NCBI GenBank assembly: GCA_027559495.1
Contig: JAMXSV010000023.1
Span: 620,001 to 684,000 of the forward strand
DNA length: 64,000 nt
Direction: 5' to 3'
From: Aurifilum marmelostoma
Taxonomy: Eukaryota; Ascomycota; Sordariomycetes; Diaporthales; Cryphonectriaceae
Shown here: positions 33,253 to 43,822 of the stretch, in pieces
Layout: the number at the start of each line of letters is the position of its first letter
Numbering within the stretch: position 1 is the stretch's first letter
The notes under the pieces: model-generated
Told to the model about the DNA's origin: nothing
Databases searched by the model: none
What the model saw: the letters and a program-made list of their open reading frames with translations, nothing else
Position numbers and translations under genes: made by a program

Positions 33253-34515
33253 CTAAAGCACGTCCTCGCCCTTTCTTTTTGCCTCTTCTGCTGCCCTCTT
33301 CCGGGCGAGATATCTCTCCTTGGCGCTCGAGATGTCCGAGGCCGTCTTCTGAGACTTGGACGCCTGCTCGACCTTCTTCCTCTCCTCCTCCTCCTCCTCA
33401 CGCGCCCTCTTGAGGGACTCTTCCAGCTGCGCCTCCAGCATGCGCGTCTGCCGCTCGCGCATGGCCTGCTTGCCTCCGGAACCAAAGTAGGCCTTGGACT
33501 GGTCGCGTGGTCTCGAGCCCGATGATGACCGCCCAGCCTCCTTGGGCTCGTCTGTCTTCTTCTTGGCGCCCAGGTTCAACCCGCCTCTCAGCAGCTCCCG
33601 CTTGTCGACGACCTCGCCCTCTTCATTGACAGCAATCTTGCCACCCTTAGCGTTTATCTCCTTGGCAATGTCGGTCTCCGTCTTCTCCCTGTCGTCCTCA
33701 TTTTCTTTCGCCGCCTCCAGGGACCCGCCGCCCTTGGCCGCTTCGGCCGCCAGTTTCTCCATGTCGGCCCGCCTCTGGTCGTCCCGCTCGAGAAGCTCCT
33801 TGTGGAAGCCCGTCATGCCGCCAAACTTGTTCTTCTTGCGCTCCTCCTCCTCGCGCCGCCTCTCGTCCTCCTCGGCTCTCCTGTCCTCCTCCTGCTTGCG
33901 CTTGTATGCCTCCGTGACAAACATCTCCTTGTCCGCGAACTCGTCCCCCTCCGCCTCCCGCTCGCGCTGGATCTTCTTGAGCTCCGCGACACCCCGATCC
34001 CGTTCGCGCTGCTCCGCGGCCTTGGTGACGTCCGCCATGTAGCGCGACTTGCGCTGGGCACTCTCCTTCTTCACCTCCGCCTCGCGGTGCCTCTCGGCGG
34101 CCTTGAGGCTGTCGTAGGCGGCATCGTAGTCGTACACGGACGGGTCAAGGGACTGTGCGGCCTCGGCATATTTCCGCGATGTGAGCGCAGAGGACAGGTC
34201 GCCGAACTCGCGGCTGGGGTCGGCCTTGGACTTAAGCTTTGGCGGCTCGAGGGGGGCCTTGCCATTCTTCCTCTTGGATGTGGCGGCAGCACTGGTGTCT
34301 TTTATTTTTGTTGTTTTTTCTGCTGGTAATGTGCCGAAGCCGTCGAGTTCTGTGATGGCCTCTTCGTCCTTGGCCCGGTTATGGGCCTCGTCGTCTGAGT
34401 CGTCTTCGCCGCCGCCAAACGCTATTTTTCGTTTTGGAGGATGGGGGGTTTTGGCTGAGGCTGGTTTCTTTTTTCCGTTCAGGCTGAGCCCGAAGGATAA
34501 GCCAGGCTTGCTCAT
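33253..34515 (-). CDS. NSRP1/CCDC55-like nuclear speckle splicing regulator (420 aa)
   Basis: Intronless. MSKPGLSFGLSLN at the N-terminus and a highly charged coiled coil (about residues 110-260) match the DUF2040 domain of NSRP1: DPSVYDYDAAYDSLK, SRYMADVTKAAEQRERDRG, EGDEFADKEMFVTEAYKRK, NKFGGMTGFHKELLERDD. The remainder is Lys/Glu/Arg-rich and disordered. In animals NSRP1 acts in alternative splicing in nuclear speckles; a role in pre-mRNA processing here is by homology. Convergent with TIM13, 253 nt apart. Confidence 0.87.
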   Translation of the reverse strand: MSKPGLSFGLSLNGKKKPASAKTPHPPKRKIAFGGGEDDSDDEAHNRAKDEEAITELDGFGTLPAEKTTKIKDTSAAATSKRKNGKAPLEPPKLKSKADPSREFGDLSSALTSRKYAEAAQSLDPSVYDYDAAYDSLKAAERHREAEVKKESAQRKSRYMADVTKAAEQRERDRGVAELKKIQREREAEGDEFADKEMFVTEAYKRKQEEDRRAEEDERRREEEERKKNKFGGMTGFHKELLERDDQRRADMEKLAAEAAKGGGSLEAAKENEDDREKTETDIAKEINAKGGKIAVNEEGEVVDKRELLRGGLNLGAKKKTDEPKEAGRSSSGSRPRDQSKAYFGSGGKQAMRERQTRMLEAQLEESLKRAREEEEEERKKVEQASKSQKTASDISSAKERYLARKRAAEEAKRKGEDVL

Positions 34516-34894
34516 GATGGATCGTCAAGCGCGCTGTAGGGAACGGATGGTCGAAGGAGAGTTCAGACGGGCGAAGCAGCCTCACAGAGTTCCAAGATAG
34601 CAAGCCTCAGTTCTGACGTTTTGGGTTGGACGGCGGGAGCACGCACCAGCCACAAGTGCCCCACCAGCTGGATCGTTACTAAGTAATCATAGTATATACG
34701 CACTAGAGACTGGACCCCTGTCCAAAGCCAAGTCTGCAGCAATCAAGTGCAGGGCGAGTTTGTTCTTAGTGCTATAGTAATAATTGTAGTAGTGCCATGT
34801 ACAGCGACTAATTTATTTCATTCCATCTCGACTTGAACACTGATGCTTCCACAGCCTCTGTGTATTTCCTTGCCTCGGAAAAAATAAAAGGTCA
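34516..34894. other. Intergenic region, 0.4 kb
   Basis: Promoter side of the NSRP1-like gene and 3' side of the hydrolase gene. No additional feature seen. Confidence 0.5.
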
Positions 34895-35878
34895 TCAGAT
34901 AAACTTGCAGAGCCAGTGAGCCACGGACTTATAGCCGCGCTCAAACTCCCTCCTGTTCAACTCATCGGCCAGGTTGGCTCTGGCGCCCATCCAGCCATGA
35001 AACATCGGAGGTCCATATGTCTCGACATATCCGACCCTGGGCGGCGTCTCCACGATTTCTTTCACCTTTGCGACCGTCGCTGCGTCCTCGCCTGGGGAGG
35101 CGAGGCAGATGTAAGGGACGTTCATGACCTCGGTGTCATGGACGTCGAGGCCACTTGATTTTTTTAAAGAGCAGTCACTCGTCAGCATCCCATGTCTGGA
35201 CACGCTTTCTACAACACTGTCTTGTTCGTCTTCATTTCCATCAACTCACCCAGGATGCGCCGTCCAGGCGACCTCGAACCTCCTCCCCCTCCCCCTCGTT
35301 CCCCTCCCCACAGGCCCTGACAGCAACCTTTCCCCCCCAGCACAAACCCCCAACGGCGACATGTCCCTCCCCGACGATAGGGAACTTGTCGCCCACGGCG
35401 GCACGTACCCGGAGGAGGTTCTCCACGGCGGCATCCACGTCTCCCGGCCCAGCCCGGAACTCCTGCATGAGCTGCTGCTTCTCGGGCGTGTCGGCGGGGA
35501 TCCAGTCGTGCTGCACGTACATGCCTCCGAGGAAGTCCGGGAGGAGGATCAGCGTGTTTCCCATGTGCTCGGCGAGCCGGTCTGCGCCCTGCAGGGTCTG
35601 CGGGGCGAAGCCGAAGACGTCGTAGATCTCTATGACGGCGCGCGTTGCGTCTGCTGGGCCGGTGACGTCTTGAGGTAGGAGGGAAAAGCAGGGGGAGTCA
35701 ACAATGGTCAGGAATGAGAGCAGCTGGTTGGTGGGTTCGTTTTGTTCTCTTGAAACGGGACATGATGTAAAGTCAGGGTAAACTCACACGTCTTGAACCC
35801 AGCTATGGTCTCATATCTGCCCTTTTCTTTGTACTCGACCGACACGGGAGGGATCTCCTCACAGTCTTTGCACGACAT
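34895..35878 (-). pseudogene. Dienelactone hydrolase family (AIM2-like) gene with apparent frameshift
   Basis: Exons 35878..35788, 35668..35250 and 35153..34895. Family marks: a Cys-rich start (MSCKDCEEIPPV), TYVTGPADATRAVIEIYDVFGF, QTLQGADRLAEHMG, LLPDFLGG, the nucleophile-elbow Cys in VGGLCWGGKVAV, and the C-terminal catalytic His in PPMFHGWMGARANLADELNRR. Exon 2 cannot be read through. After a G-rich tract (about 35275-35310, minus reading) the homologous sequence FEVAWTAHPG is in another frame, and only that frame joins exon 3 in phase to give HPGGLDVHDTEV. One extra G (or two missing) in the tract explains it. It may be a sequence error, or a recent null allele. Known role of the family: hydrolysis of lactone or ester substrates; physiological substrate unknown. 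Confidence 0.75.
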
Positions 35879-36544
35879 TGTGTGTTGCGTCTTTCCTGCG
35901 GTTCAACGCAGATGTTTGTAGATCAGCCTTCTCTCTTTTTCTTTTCTTTCTTTTTCTTCTATGGCCACAAATGGAAAAGAGGACATGTGACAAGAACAAC
36001 AGATATTTGGGAAACAAGAACGAATTGGTCTCTTATTTATACCTGGTGCTACAAAATATCCTCCCTCTAGCCATAGCGCAAGCTGCATTGGAAGTTTAGC
36101 CGAGGACGGTGCCGAGGAGGCCCCACCTGGCTGCCGCTTCGGCGCCGTTCATGGTGCATTGACTGCTGAGTATTATGAACGGATAAGATGAGAGCATATC
36201 TTGAAAGATTAAATGAGAAACGCCTTTGGCTTAGGTGATGGACGAATCTCGAGTGTATCTCACGACTGGTAGTGGAAGAAGTCTGCGTTGATCAAGCGGA
36301 AGACTGCTGTGTGAGAGCTTCGTTCACCATGCGAGAATCATTAGGTGGGAGGTAAACAGGTTTGTCCATCTCGAGATGTGTGAAGATCTTCCCTATTCTT
36401 TGCCCTTGCCAAGCCCCTTGATCTACCATATGTCTATGCGATATGATATGTAAAATGTCTCGAAGAACGCCCACGCAATGCAAACCCTCGTCTACACTCA
36501 TCATGATGACCGAGAGAGAGAGAGCGACAGGTCCACGCCCATCA
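35879..36544. other. Intergenic region, 0.7 kb
   Basis: Upstream of the hydrolase gene (-) and 3' of MRH4 (-). No gene or RNA seen. Confidence 0.5.
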
Positions 36545-38428
36545 TTACACCAGCGCCTGTCCCATAAACATGCTCTCCTTGACCTCGGACACAATATCCC
36601 TCCTGTCATCCTTGCCCATGATGACAATGCCCCTGCCGCGCCGACCCATGCGGCCCGCCCTGCCCAGCCGATGGATAAAGTCAATGGTGGTGTGCGGCAC
36701 GTCGTATAGCACCACATGGCGCACGCCGAGGGTGTCGATGCCCCTCGAGGCCAGGTCCGTGGCCACGATGACCTTTGTGTTCTCCAGGGCCCGCTTGCCG
36801 CGCACGGGGCTCTTCCGGTCCATGGCCTCGACGTCCTGGCGCCGCAGGGGCTCCGCGGACATGAAGGTCGCCAGCATCTCGCTCTGCCGCTGCTCAGGCG
36901 TGTCCCTGTGGAGGGCGACGGCGTCGATGCCCTTGGACACGAGGTAGTCGGCCACCTCCTGTGTCTTCTCGCGCTCGTTGACAAAGACCATGATGCGCTT
37001 GACGTCCACCTCGCCGGGCACGGCGCTCTCGTGGGCCGCGGCGTCGCGCCCGACGGACCAGATGGCGTCGGCGCAGGCCAGGTTCTTGTTGTTGCGGTAG
37101 GGGTCCTTGGACGCGTCGATGACGCCCAGCTGCACGCGGCGCGGGATGGCGTGCAGGTTCGGGGTGGTGATGCGCTTCATGGCGGGGAACTTGGTGGCCA
37201 TGTAGGAGTCGAGCCGGCGCGGGATGGTGGCCGAGCAGAGGATGAGCTGGCGGAGGGACGGCATGCAGCGGTCCATGATGCTGGTCGTGACGGGGCTGAA
37301 GCTGCGGTCGAACAGGGAGTCCGCCTCGTCGACGACGAGGTGTGACACCCGCGAGAGGATGTTGGGGTCGGACTCGGCCATGGACGCCAGCAGGTGGGGC
37401 GTCGCGATGACCACGTCGACGCCCTTGGGGTCGTAGATGCGGCGCTCGATGATCTTGGCGTCGAAGTTGGCCGACACCCTCTCCGACTTGAACTTGACGT
37501 AGTGCGACATCTTCTTGACCACGGCGCCCACCTGGTCGACCAGCTCTGCGGTGGGCACGAGGATGACGACGCGCGGCCGGGCGGTGGTGGGATGCGGCTC
37601 CATGACAGATCTGCCCTTGAACTTGGGGTCAGCCCGCAGGGCCTTCTCCTCGGCAAGGCGCTTGTTGTAGCTCTGGATATCCTCGTCCTCCGCCTCGGCC
37701 ACCTTCAGGGCATTGATCGAAGGGAGCAGGTAGGCAAGCGTCTTGCCCGACCCCGTCTCCGCAGCCAGCAGGAACTCTTCCCTCCCGGCGCTCGGAGGCG
37801 GCCTCGCCCTGCTCCGCCTGTTGGCGCCAATGTTCTGACCCAGCAGTGCCGGGATGGCTAGCCTCTGCACAGGCGTGGGCTTGATGTCGTTCTTGTCCTT
37901 GAACACGTCCAGCAACACCGCCTCCTGGACCGACGGCAGCAGGTCAAAGTTCTCAAAGCTCTCAACGTCCCGCACGCGATCCTTGAGCGTCATCCTCTGT
38001 CCGTAGCTGATGGTCTTGAGGGCGCGGTGCATGCGCAGGGCCTTGAACCTCGACTTGGTATTTGGCGTCTTCTCGTCCTCGCCCTTATTGCTGCTGCTGT
38101 CGTCTCTGCCTCGCACACGCGACTGCGCTATGCGGCGCATGGGGTCGATATTGGCCACCGTCCTGTTCATGCCCGCAAACGGCCCGTCCACCGCCCTCCG
38201 CCGCGGCCTTCTGTCGCCCGAGTCATTCTGTCGAGAGGAGGCTGGCTGTGCGACGCGGTCAGATAGCACCATGCGCGAGGGTTTCTGTCGGTAGGTCGAG
38301 GCGAGCCGGCTGGGGAAAGCCCATGGCTGTCGCAGCGGGTTGTGTGCGGCGGCCACCAAAGAGCTGCTTGGGTCAAGAGTGAGCCTGCAAAATGGACATA
38401 TCGAGTCCAGCACAGGCCTTCTGAGCAT
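36545..38428 (-). CDS. MRH4: Mitochondrial DEAD-box RNA helicase Mrh4 (627 aa)
   Basis: Intronless. Start at 38428 (MLRRPVLDSICPFC), an Arg-rich, acid-poor presequence. DEAD-box motifs in order: Q-like region KPTPVQRLAIPALLG (about 180), motif I AAETGSGKT (about 222), ATPHLL, motif II VDEAD (about 366), motif III SAT (about 398), VFVNEREKTQEVADYL, VIVATDLASRGIDTL, and motif VI HRLGRAGRMGRRGRG (about 588). Long inserts and an N-terminal RFKALRMHRALKTISYGQRM block fit Mrh4. Known role: assembly of the large mitochondrial ribosomal subunit on 21S rRNA. In-frame sequence upstream of 38428 has no better ATG. Confidence 0.92.
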   Translation of the reverse strand: MLRRPVLDSICPFCRLTLDPSSSLVAAAHNPLRQPWAFPSRLASTYRQKPSRMVLSDRVAQPASSRQNDSGDRRPRRRAVDGPFAGMNRTVANIDPMRRIAQSRVRGRDDSSSNKGEDEKTPNTKSRFKALRMHRALKTISYGQRMTLKDRVRDVESFENFDLLPSVQEAVLLDVFKDKNDIKPTPVQRLAIPALLGQNIGANRRSRARPPPSAGREEFLLAAETGSGKTLAYLLPSINALKVAEAEDEDIQSYNKRLAEEKALRADPKFKGRSVMEPHPTTARPRVVILVPTAELVDQVGAVVKKMSHYVKFKSERVSANFDAKIIERRIYDPKGVDVVIATPHLLASMAESDPNILSRVSHLVVDEADSLFDRSFSPVTTSIMDRCMPSLRQLILCSATIPRRLDSYMATKFPAMKRITTPNLHAIPRRVQLGVIDASKDPYRNNKNLACADAIWSVGRDAAAHESAVPGEVDVKRIMVFVNEREKTQEVADYLVSKGIDAVALHRDTPEQRQSEMLATFMSAEPLRRQDVEAMDRKSPVRGKRALENTKVIVATDLASRGIDTLGVRHVVLYDVPHTTIDFIHRLGRAGRMGRRGRGIVIMGKDDRRDIVSEVKESMFMGQALV

Positions 38429-39610
38429 GGTTGCGACAGGCGGCCTTGGGGATGGACTGAGTTGTCGGGCTGGTGTCGAAGGAAGGGAAACAGGGAGGGA
38501 GGGGGAGAGAGATGGTGAGGTCGATTGACTATCGTTTGCGCTTCTCGATAATAAAATTCCGGCTTGAAATTTTTGGGTGTAGATGGCGGGAGTACTACAG
38601 GAAGTGACCCCTGTCATACCGGGTCAGAAAGGTGACAGGGGGCCCCCATGCTTGACTCGGCACCCACCGAGGAACCATCTACTTAGTAAGTACTGTGATA
38701 ATTTGCTTGCATGGCTTTCCCATCCGCAGGAGGAGAAAAGAATTGTGAAAAAACATCATGTTCTTCTCAAGTATCTCCCTTGACCACGATATGAAAAATC
38801 CAGGCTGCATATCATCTCAGGCTCAACAAGGTCGAAGCAAAGCAAGGCATAGTCATGCCGCTGAGAAGGCTGACCTGCGCCGTCCACCACCAGAACTCAG
38901 CCTTCATACTAAGATTTGGAAAAGGTTGTTCCCCTTTGTATTTCTCCTCTGTTATGAGTGTATATGTATATATGTAGGCACGCATGCCGCATCTCCAAAT
39001 CTTTATTTATCGCTAGTAAACATCCAATGCAGTATGGCCCGGGCTCCTTGAGCCCGCCACTTCTCCTCCATCTTTTAAATCGTCGTCCCATCACCACTGG
39101 CTGCTCGTGTTCACGGTCCCTTGCCATCAGAGGGCAGGGGGGCCACCGACTATCCAGGTGCGGGTTGACCAACGAAAAAAAGCTCTTATCGCTTTCCAGA
39201 TGCCCCCTTGTAACACTGTGTGAGTGTGTGTCGTCCAGGTCCCTCTACCAGATGTGTCGACGAGGTCAATCGCTCCTCGCGGCCTGAATGCGCTGAAAAT
39301 CATCATCCCTTCGTCTTATACACAGACCCTTTGCGCCTTTCTATGCTCCTCTGCGGTTATCTTGTGGGGGAATCTGCGAAAATAAAAATGCATAGATCAC
39401 AGCCGCCCAACAGCTCTCTGGCTTCATAAACTTCACCTCGACCCCTCCCCCGGCCGTAGCCCGCTTTTCTCGCTCATGCGCTGTACTCGCTCGAATCGAC
39501 CCTCTCTGGGGGTGCTCTGGGCGTCGTGGGTCGACCTATCTCGCAGGCAGCCCCCGAACACCGTCATTTATCCCTCTACTACTCACCAAAACTTCTTTTT
39601 GGCTGCTGTT
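38429..39610. other. Intergenic, 1.2 kb
   Basis: Promoter of MRH4 and 3' region of the PAS kinase gene, both minus strand. A minus-strand AATAAA-like hexamer near 39003-39008 is a candidate poly(A) signal for the kinase, giving a long 3' UTR. No gene seen. Confidence 0.45.
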
Positions 39611-42600
39611 TCAGTCCTCGGCCATCTTGCACCATGGATGGTCCAAAACCTGGTTGATGTCGTATCTCTCGGCCACATCGCGATTGAGCATGCACCGGAT
39701 GAGGTCGATACTCTCATCGCTGATGGTGTAAGGTACCCGGAGATCACGGTCCATAATCTCATCAATGCTGTAAAATGGGTTCTCCTTGTAGATGATCGTG
39801 TACAGCAGGATGCCGAGTGCCCATACGTCTTGCTCCTTGCCATTGTAAGGCTTACCGGCAAGAACCTCGGGTGCGGCATAATCTGGAATGCACTGTCAGT
39901 TTGGCTGATGTGGGGGAAAGCGCATAGTCGAGACGCATGGAATCAGAAGGAGGAACTCACCTATAGTACCCACAAAGACATCAAAGGGGCCACTTTTGAT
40001 GTACGCCGCACTGCCAAAATCGATGAGCTTTACGTTGCCCTCTCCATCCAGCACCACGTTCTCATCCTTGATATCGCGGTGGACGACTTTGGCTTTGATG
40101 TGCAGATGATGGATCGCCCGCGCGACCTGGACGAAGATGCTGCGGCACTCATCCTCCTCCATGTTCGAGCGCAACTCGATATAGTCAAACAGGTCCATAC
40201 CCGGCAGACCGTGTGGGACCATCTCAATGTAGTAGTTGACGTCGTCCTCGAAGAAGTCCTCCATCTCCACAATGTTGGCATGCCGGAGATCCTCCTTCCG
40301 CAGGTAGTTCAGGACATGAATTTCCAGGGGCACAGTGCCCAGCTTCCTGTCTCGCGTCCAGGTGTCCACGAGGATCCGCTTTTTCGTGACGTATTTCAAG
40401 ACGACCTTCTTCCCGGTTTCTCTGTACCTGGCAAGCTTGACCTGGCCGTAGGCGCCCTGGCCCATCTCCTCAAGTATCACGAAATCGTCGATCGATTTCT
40501 TGAGCGGAGCTTTGTCCACCTTGGCCTCCGCTGGCTTCTCCTGTGGTTTCTCCGACTCTGGTTTCTTTGGCGGGCTGGAGCCGGTGAACCTCGCAGCAGC
40601 GCTCGAGACAGCATCCTTGATCGACCTGGTGAACACAGACGACGACCTGGCCTCCTTCTTGGGCTCGTCAGAATCATCCGAGGCAATCTCGGCAGGCGTG
40701 GGAGCGGGCGTCTGGCCGGGAGAGGGCTGGTGCAGTGGAGTTGCCGCCCCTGATAGCAGAGGCGAGGCAACGCCCAGGTTCGACCTCGTAGCATGTATAT
40801 GCCGGGAGTAAGTAATCCACAGGGCGTAGACCATTTCACTTCGTGTCACAGGATATCGGTCCCCGGCAATCGCAGAGTCCTCATCGCTGGTTTCAGCCAG
40901 GGTCTCTTCGTGCAGTCTCGTCTGCTTCTCGCTCTTCACAACCCTCATCTGAACATCAATCTTGAGCTCAGTGCCGTCCCTGTAACTAACATGTCAGCAA
41001 AGTAATGACTCAGGGAATCAGAAATTGGTCTCCCAAACCGTGGCTGCCTGCCCAGGCGAAGGGAAAGCACAAGAAAAGACGGATGGGGTCAAGGGATTAA
41101 GGGGGGAGGCTGACCTGTGCCTTGCGAGAAGCCCCTCGGGCCGCAGAAAGCTGCTAGCAGCATCTGGGCGGCCCTCACGCAGAGCCAGGAACGCGGATGC
41201 CTTTCGAAAGCTATGCTCGGGCACAACGATTCCATCAACCAGCTGAATGCCATCCTCCTCTGTTAGTATCCGGAGGATCTTGTCAAAGTCCGGCAGGAGC
41301 GAGCTGATAGCCATGCCGTCGGACTTCTCGTGGCCGAACAAGGCACCGCAAAACACAGAGTTGGAGCTCTTGATGGCCAGGGTCGCTGGGTTGATGACGA
41401 CGATGCCTGCGATGTGCGGATAGCTGGAGACGCGCAGCTCCGTCTTCCCTCGTACTTGTTCAACGGTCGCTGGGATATTGACCCTGTCGCAGTTGCGGCA
41501 GGTGTAGTATTTCCGCTTCGCAATCTGAGCGTAGTCGATGGCACCATATCTGGGGTCGATCCCTTGCCGTGGCACACGTGGTATCAGCTTCCCAACATCC
41601 ATCCCTGGCTGTAGGCTCTCGTCTCCCCAGATGGACCTCAGATTGCCTGTCAGCTTCGTGACGGTGCCGTCCTCGTCGAGGGTAACGTATGCAACGTCCT
41701 CATGAATCTCCTCGAGTACCCATATCAGGCCAATGCGCTTCTCCTTGACCCACAGACTCGCCGAGCCGGTAGCACCGTTACGCTTCTGAATGGGGACGAC
41801 GTCTCCGCACAAAAGGACACCCCTCGACTTGTTACTCTTGTGATTCGAATGACCTCCGCCGCTGACCCTTGGGGGGCGCCAGTCGCCGCTGTGAAAAGTC
41901 TCGGGTCGCCTAACAGAAGCCATCTTCGGGGGCGAAGCGGGAGGTTTCGGCTGTTTGCGCTGTTGCTGTGTCCTCGAATTCGGCTTGGACAGAAGCTTCG
42001 CAGTGATGCCGCCGCCGCGTGCTCCGAGGAGATTCGGTGACACCGTCTTTTCCAGGGCGACGACCTCTGGTTCTGCGTCGGCCTCGATCTCGCTTTCGAA
42101 TTCGCCGTGCTTGAGCTTGTGTTCCAGCCAGGACCGCCTCTCTTCCTGCACGACCTCTAAGATGCCCATCTTTCGCACCTCTGCCTTTGTGACACCAAAG
42201 ACCAGGCAGGCGAGGTCGTTGGCGGCGAGGATCGTCCAGGGTGGCTTGGCTTCGGTTGTGAAAATGGCTTGCGCGGCTGGGACCCACCTGCTGGAGTGGC
42301 CATGTACGGAGGACCCTATCGTACTGGTGCCGTTGAGGGATGACAGTGAGTGAGACATTGCAGGAGAAACCAGGGAGTCAGCATACCCGGACTGCCCGGC
42401 GACGTATGGCTGCGCCATGGCATCCATGAGCTTAAGCTGCATGGACGCATGTGCGGTGTCGGTGTAAGTCCTTCTCAACATGCTTGGTCTCCTCGTTTCC
42501 GGAGGTGAGGTCTTTTGGGTGGTCCCGCTCTCGTTGGTGGGCGTCCGCGATGAGTTCTCGGAGCCGTCGTCTTCTGTCGCGGGGGGAGGATATCGTCGGG

Positions 42601-43822
42601 ATAGGCTCAGGCTTTTTGGCCAGAGCCGCATCCTTCCTCAGAGCTGCCTCCTTACCCTTCTTGGACCTTGGCAGCTGCATCTCAGGAGCGCGGGCGGCCG
42701 GTGGGGATGACGACGGTGTCGTCTCAAAAGGCTCAGGGCTCTCGGTCCTGGGAAAGAAGTTCTTCTCGAAGACATTGTCTGCGGACAGGTTGGCCGGCCC
42801 CGTGAGCGGGCCGGCAGGGTGTGACGGATCGTCAACGCCCACGAGGTGGGCTTTGGCTAAGAGGTCTAGCATATTTTGTGTCTCGACATCACCCGAGACT
42901 CTCGCCTGGACGCTCGCCAGTGCCGGGTTGGTGCTGGCTGCCCTGCCTATCCTGTCCTGCATGTACTGTATCGAACGTTTCAAGACATTGGTTCGATTGG
43001 CTATAAACTCCTCGGACTGGTGGGCGAAGGAGAAGGAGTGTAGCGACTCGGATGGGAATCGGTTCAGATCTTCAGACATGATAGCGGGCGAAGAAGGACC
43101 TGAGGCCAAGGCCTGCAGCATAGTCATAGACGTCGAGCGGGAGAGGCTGAGCGACGGGCTGCGCGAAGCTGGGTTTGATGGTCCGATTGTACCGGCGGTG
43201 CCACTTCGAGGTTGCGACTGACGTATTCTCCGAAGCCCTGAAAGCCCTAGGCCATGATCATGGTCCGTCATGATGGGGGATCTGTTCGCGACATGACGGA
43301 TTAGTTCACTAGCGAGCGAGGCAGTGTATGTGGCAACACAAGCAGTAAAAACAAAAATTAAAAACAAGACCACAGTAACGTCCAGAGCAGGAGCAGCAGC
43401 AGCAGCAACAGGAGGGAGAGCAGGCCGACGCGGCAGGATGCGCGGTCACAACCTCAAGAGGCAAGCAGGCAGGCAGGCAGTCACGGCGAGGCATGTGTCA
43501 GAGAGGATTGCTGAGTTTGGCTCTAGCGACGCACGAGGACAACCTTAAAAACGTGACGTGGGAGGACAGGGCCGCGGCGAAGTCTGGACAAGGAGGGTGG
43601 GATTTCGGAGCCGCCTTACCTTGCAAAGCTTCCATCCGTCGCTGCTGACCCGACATCAAACGACATGCGCATCCGGGCCTTTTCTGAGTTATCTGGGGGT
43701 ATGACGGCCAAATTGCCAGTGCTCTTGTTCTTTGGTATTCCCAAGGGCAGAGGCAGGCCATCAGACTCCCCACCGCGACCTTGAGATGCGGCTCCTGGAG
43801 CTGGGGCAGCATCAGCAATCAT
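39611..43822 (-). CDS. PSK1: PAS domain serine/threonine kinase (PASK/Psk family, 1192 aa)
   Basis: Five exons, all phases closing: 43822..43620, 43281..42656, 42573..41115, 40979..39961 and 39882..39611. The first is separated by a 338-nt intron. N-terminal 375 residues are Ser/Pro-rich, with LPLGIPKNKSTGNLAVIP and KARMRMSFDVGSAATDGSF. A PAS-like domain is at about 375-430 (TILAANDLACLVFGV) with a second near 570 (AYVTLDEDGTVTKLTG). The kinase domain (about 928-1188) has EEMGQGAYGQVKLA, VVLKYVTKK, HRDIKDENVVLD, DFGSAAYI, DYAAPEVL and WALGILLYTI. Yeast Psk1 and Psk2 coordinate sugar storage, translation and glucose partitioning in response to nutrients. Exon 2 to 3 uses donor GTAAGG; without that splice the reading frame is lost. 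Confidence 0.93.

Noticed and set aside
37177..37656. Arg/Ser-rich minus-strand ORF within MRH4
   Set aside because: Alternative frame of the DEAD-box helicase; composition typical of a GC-rich shadow frame.
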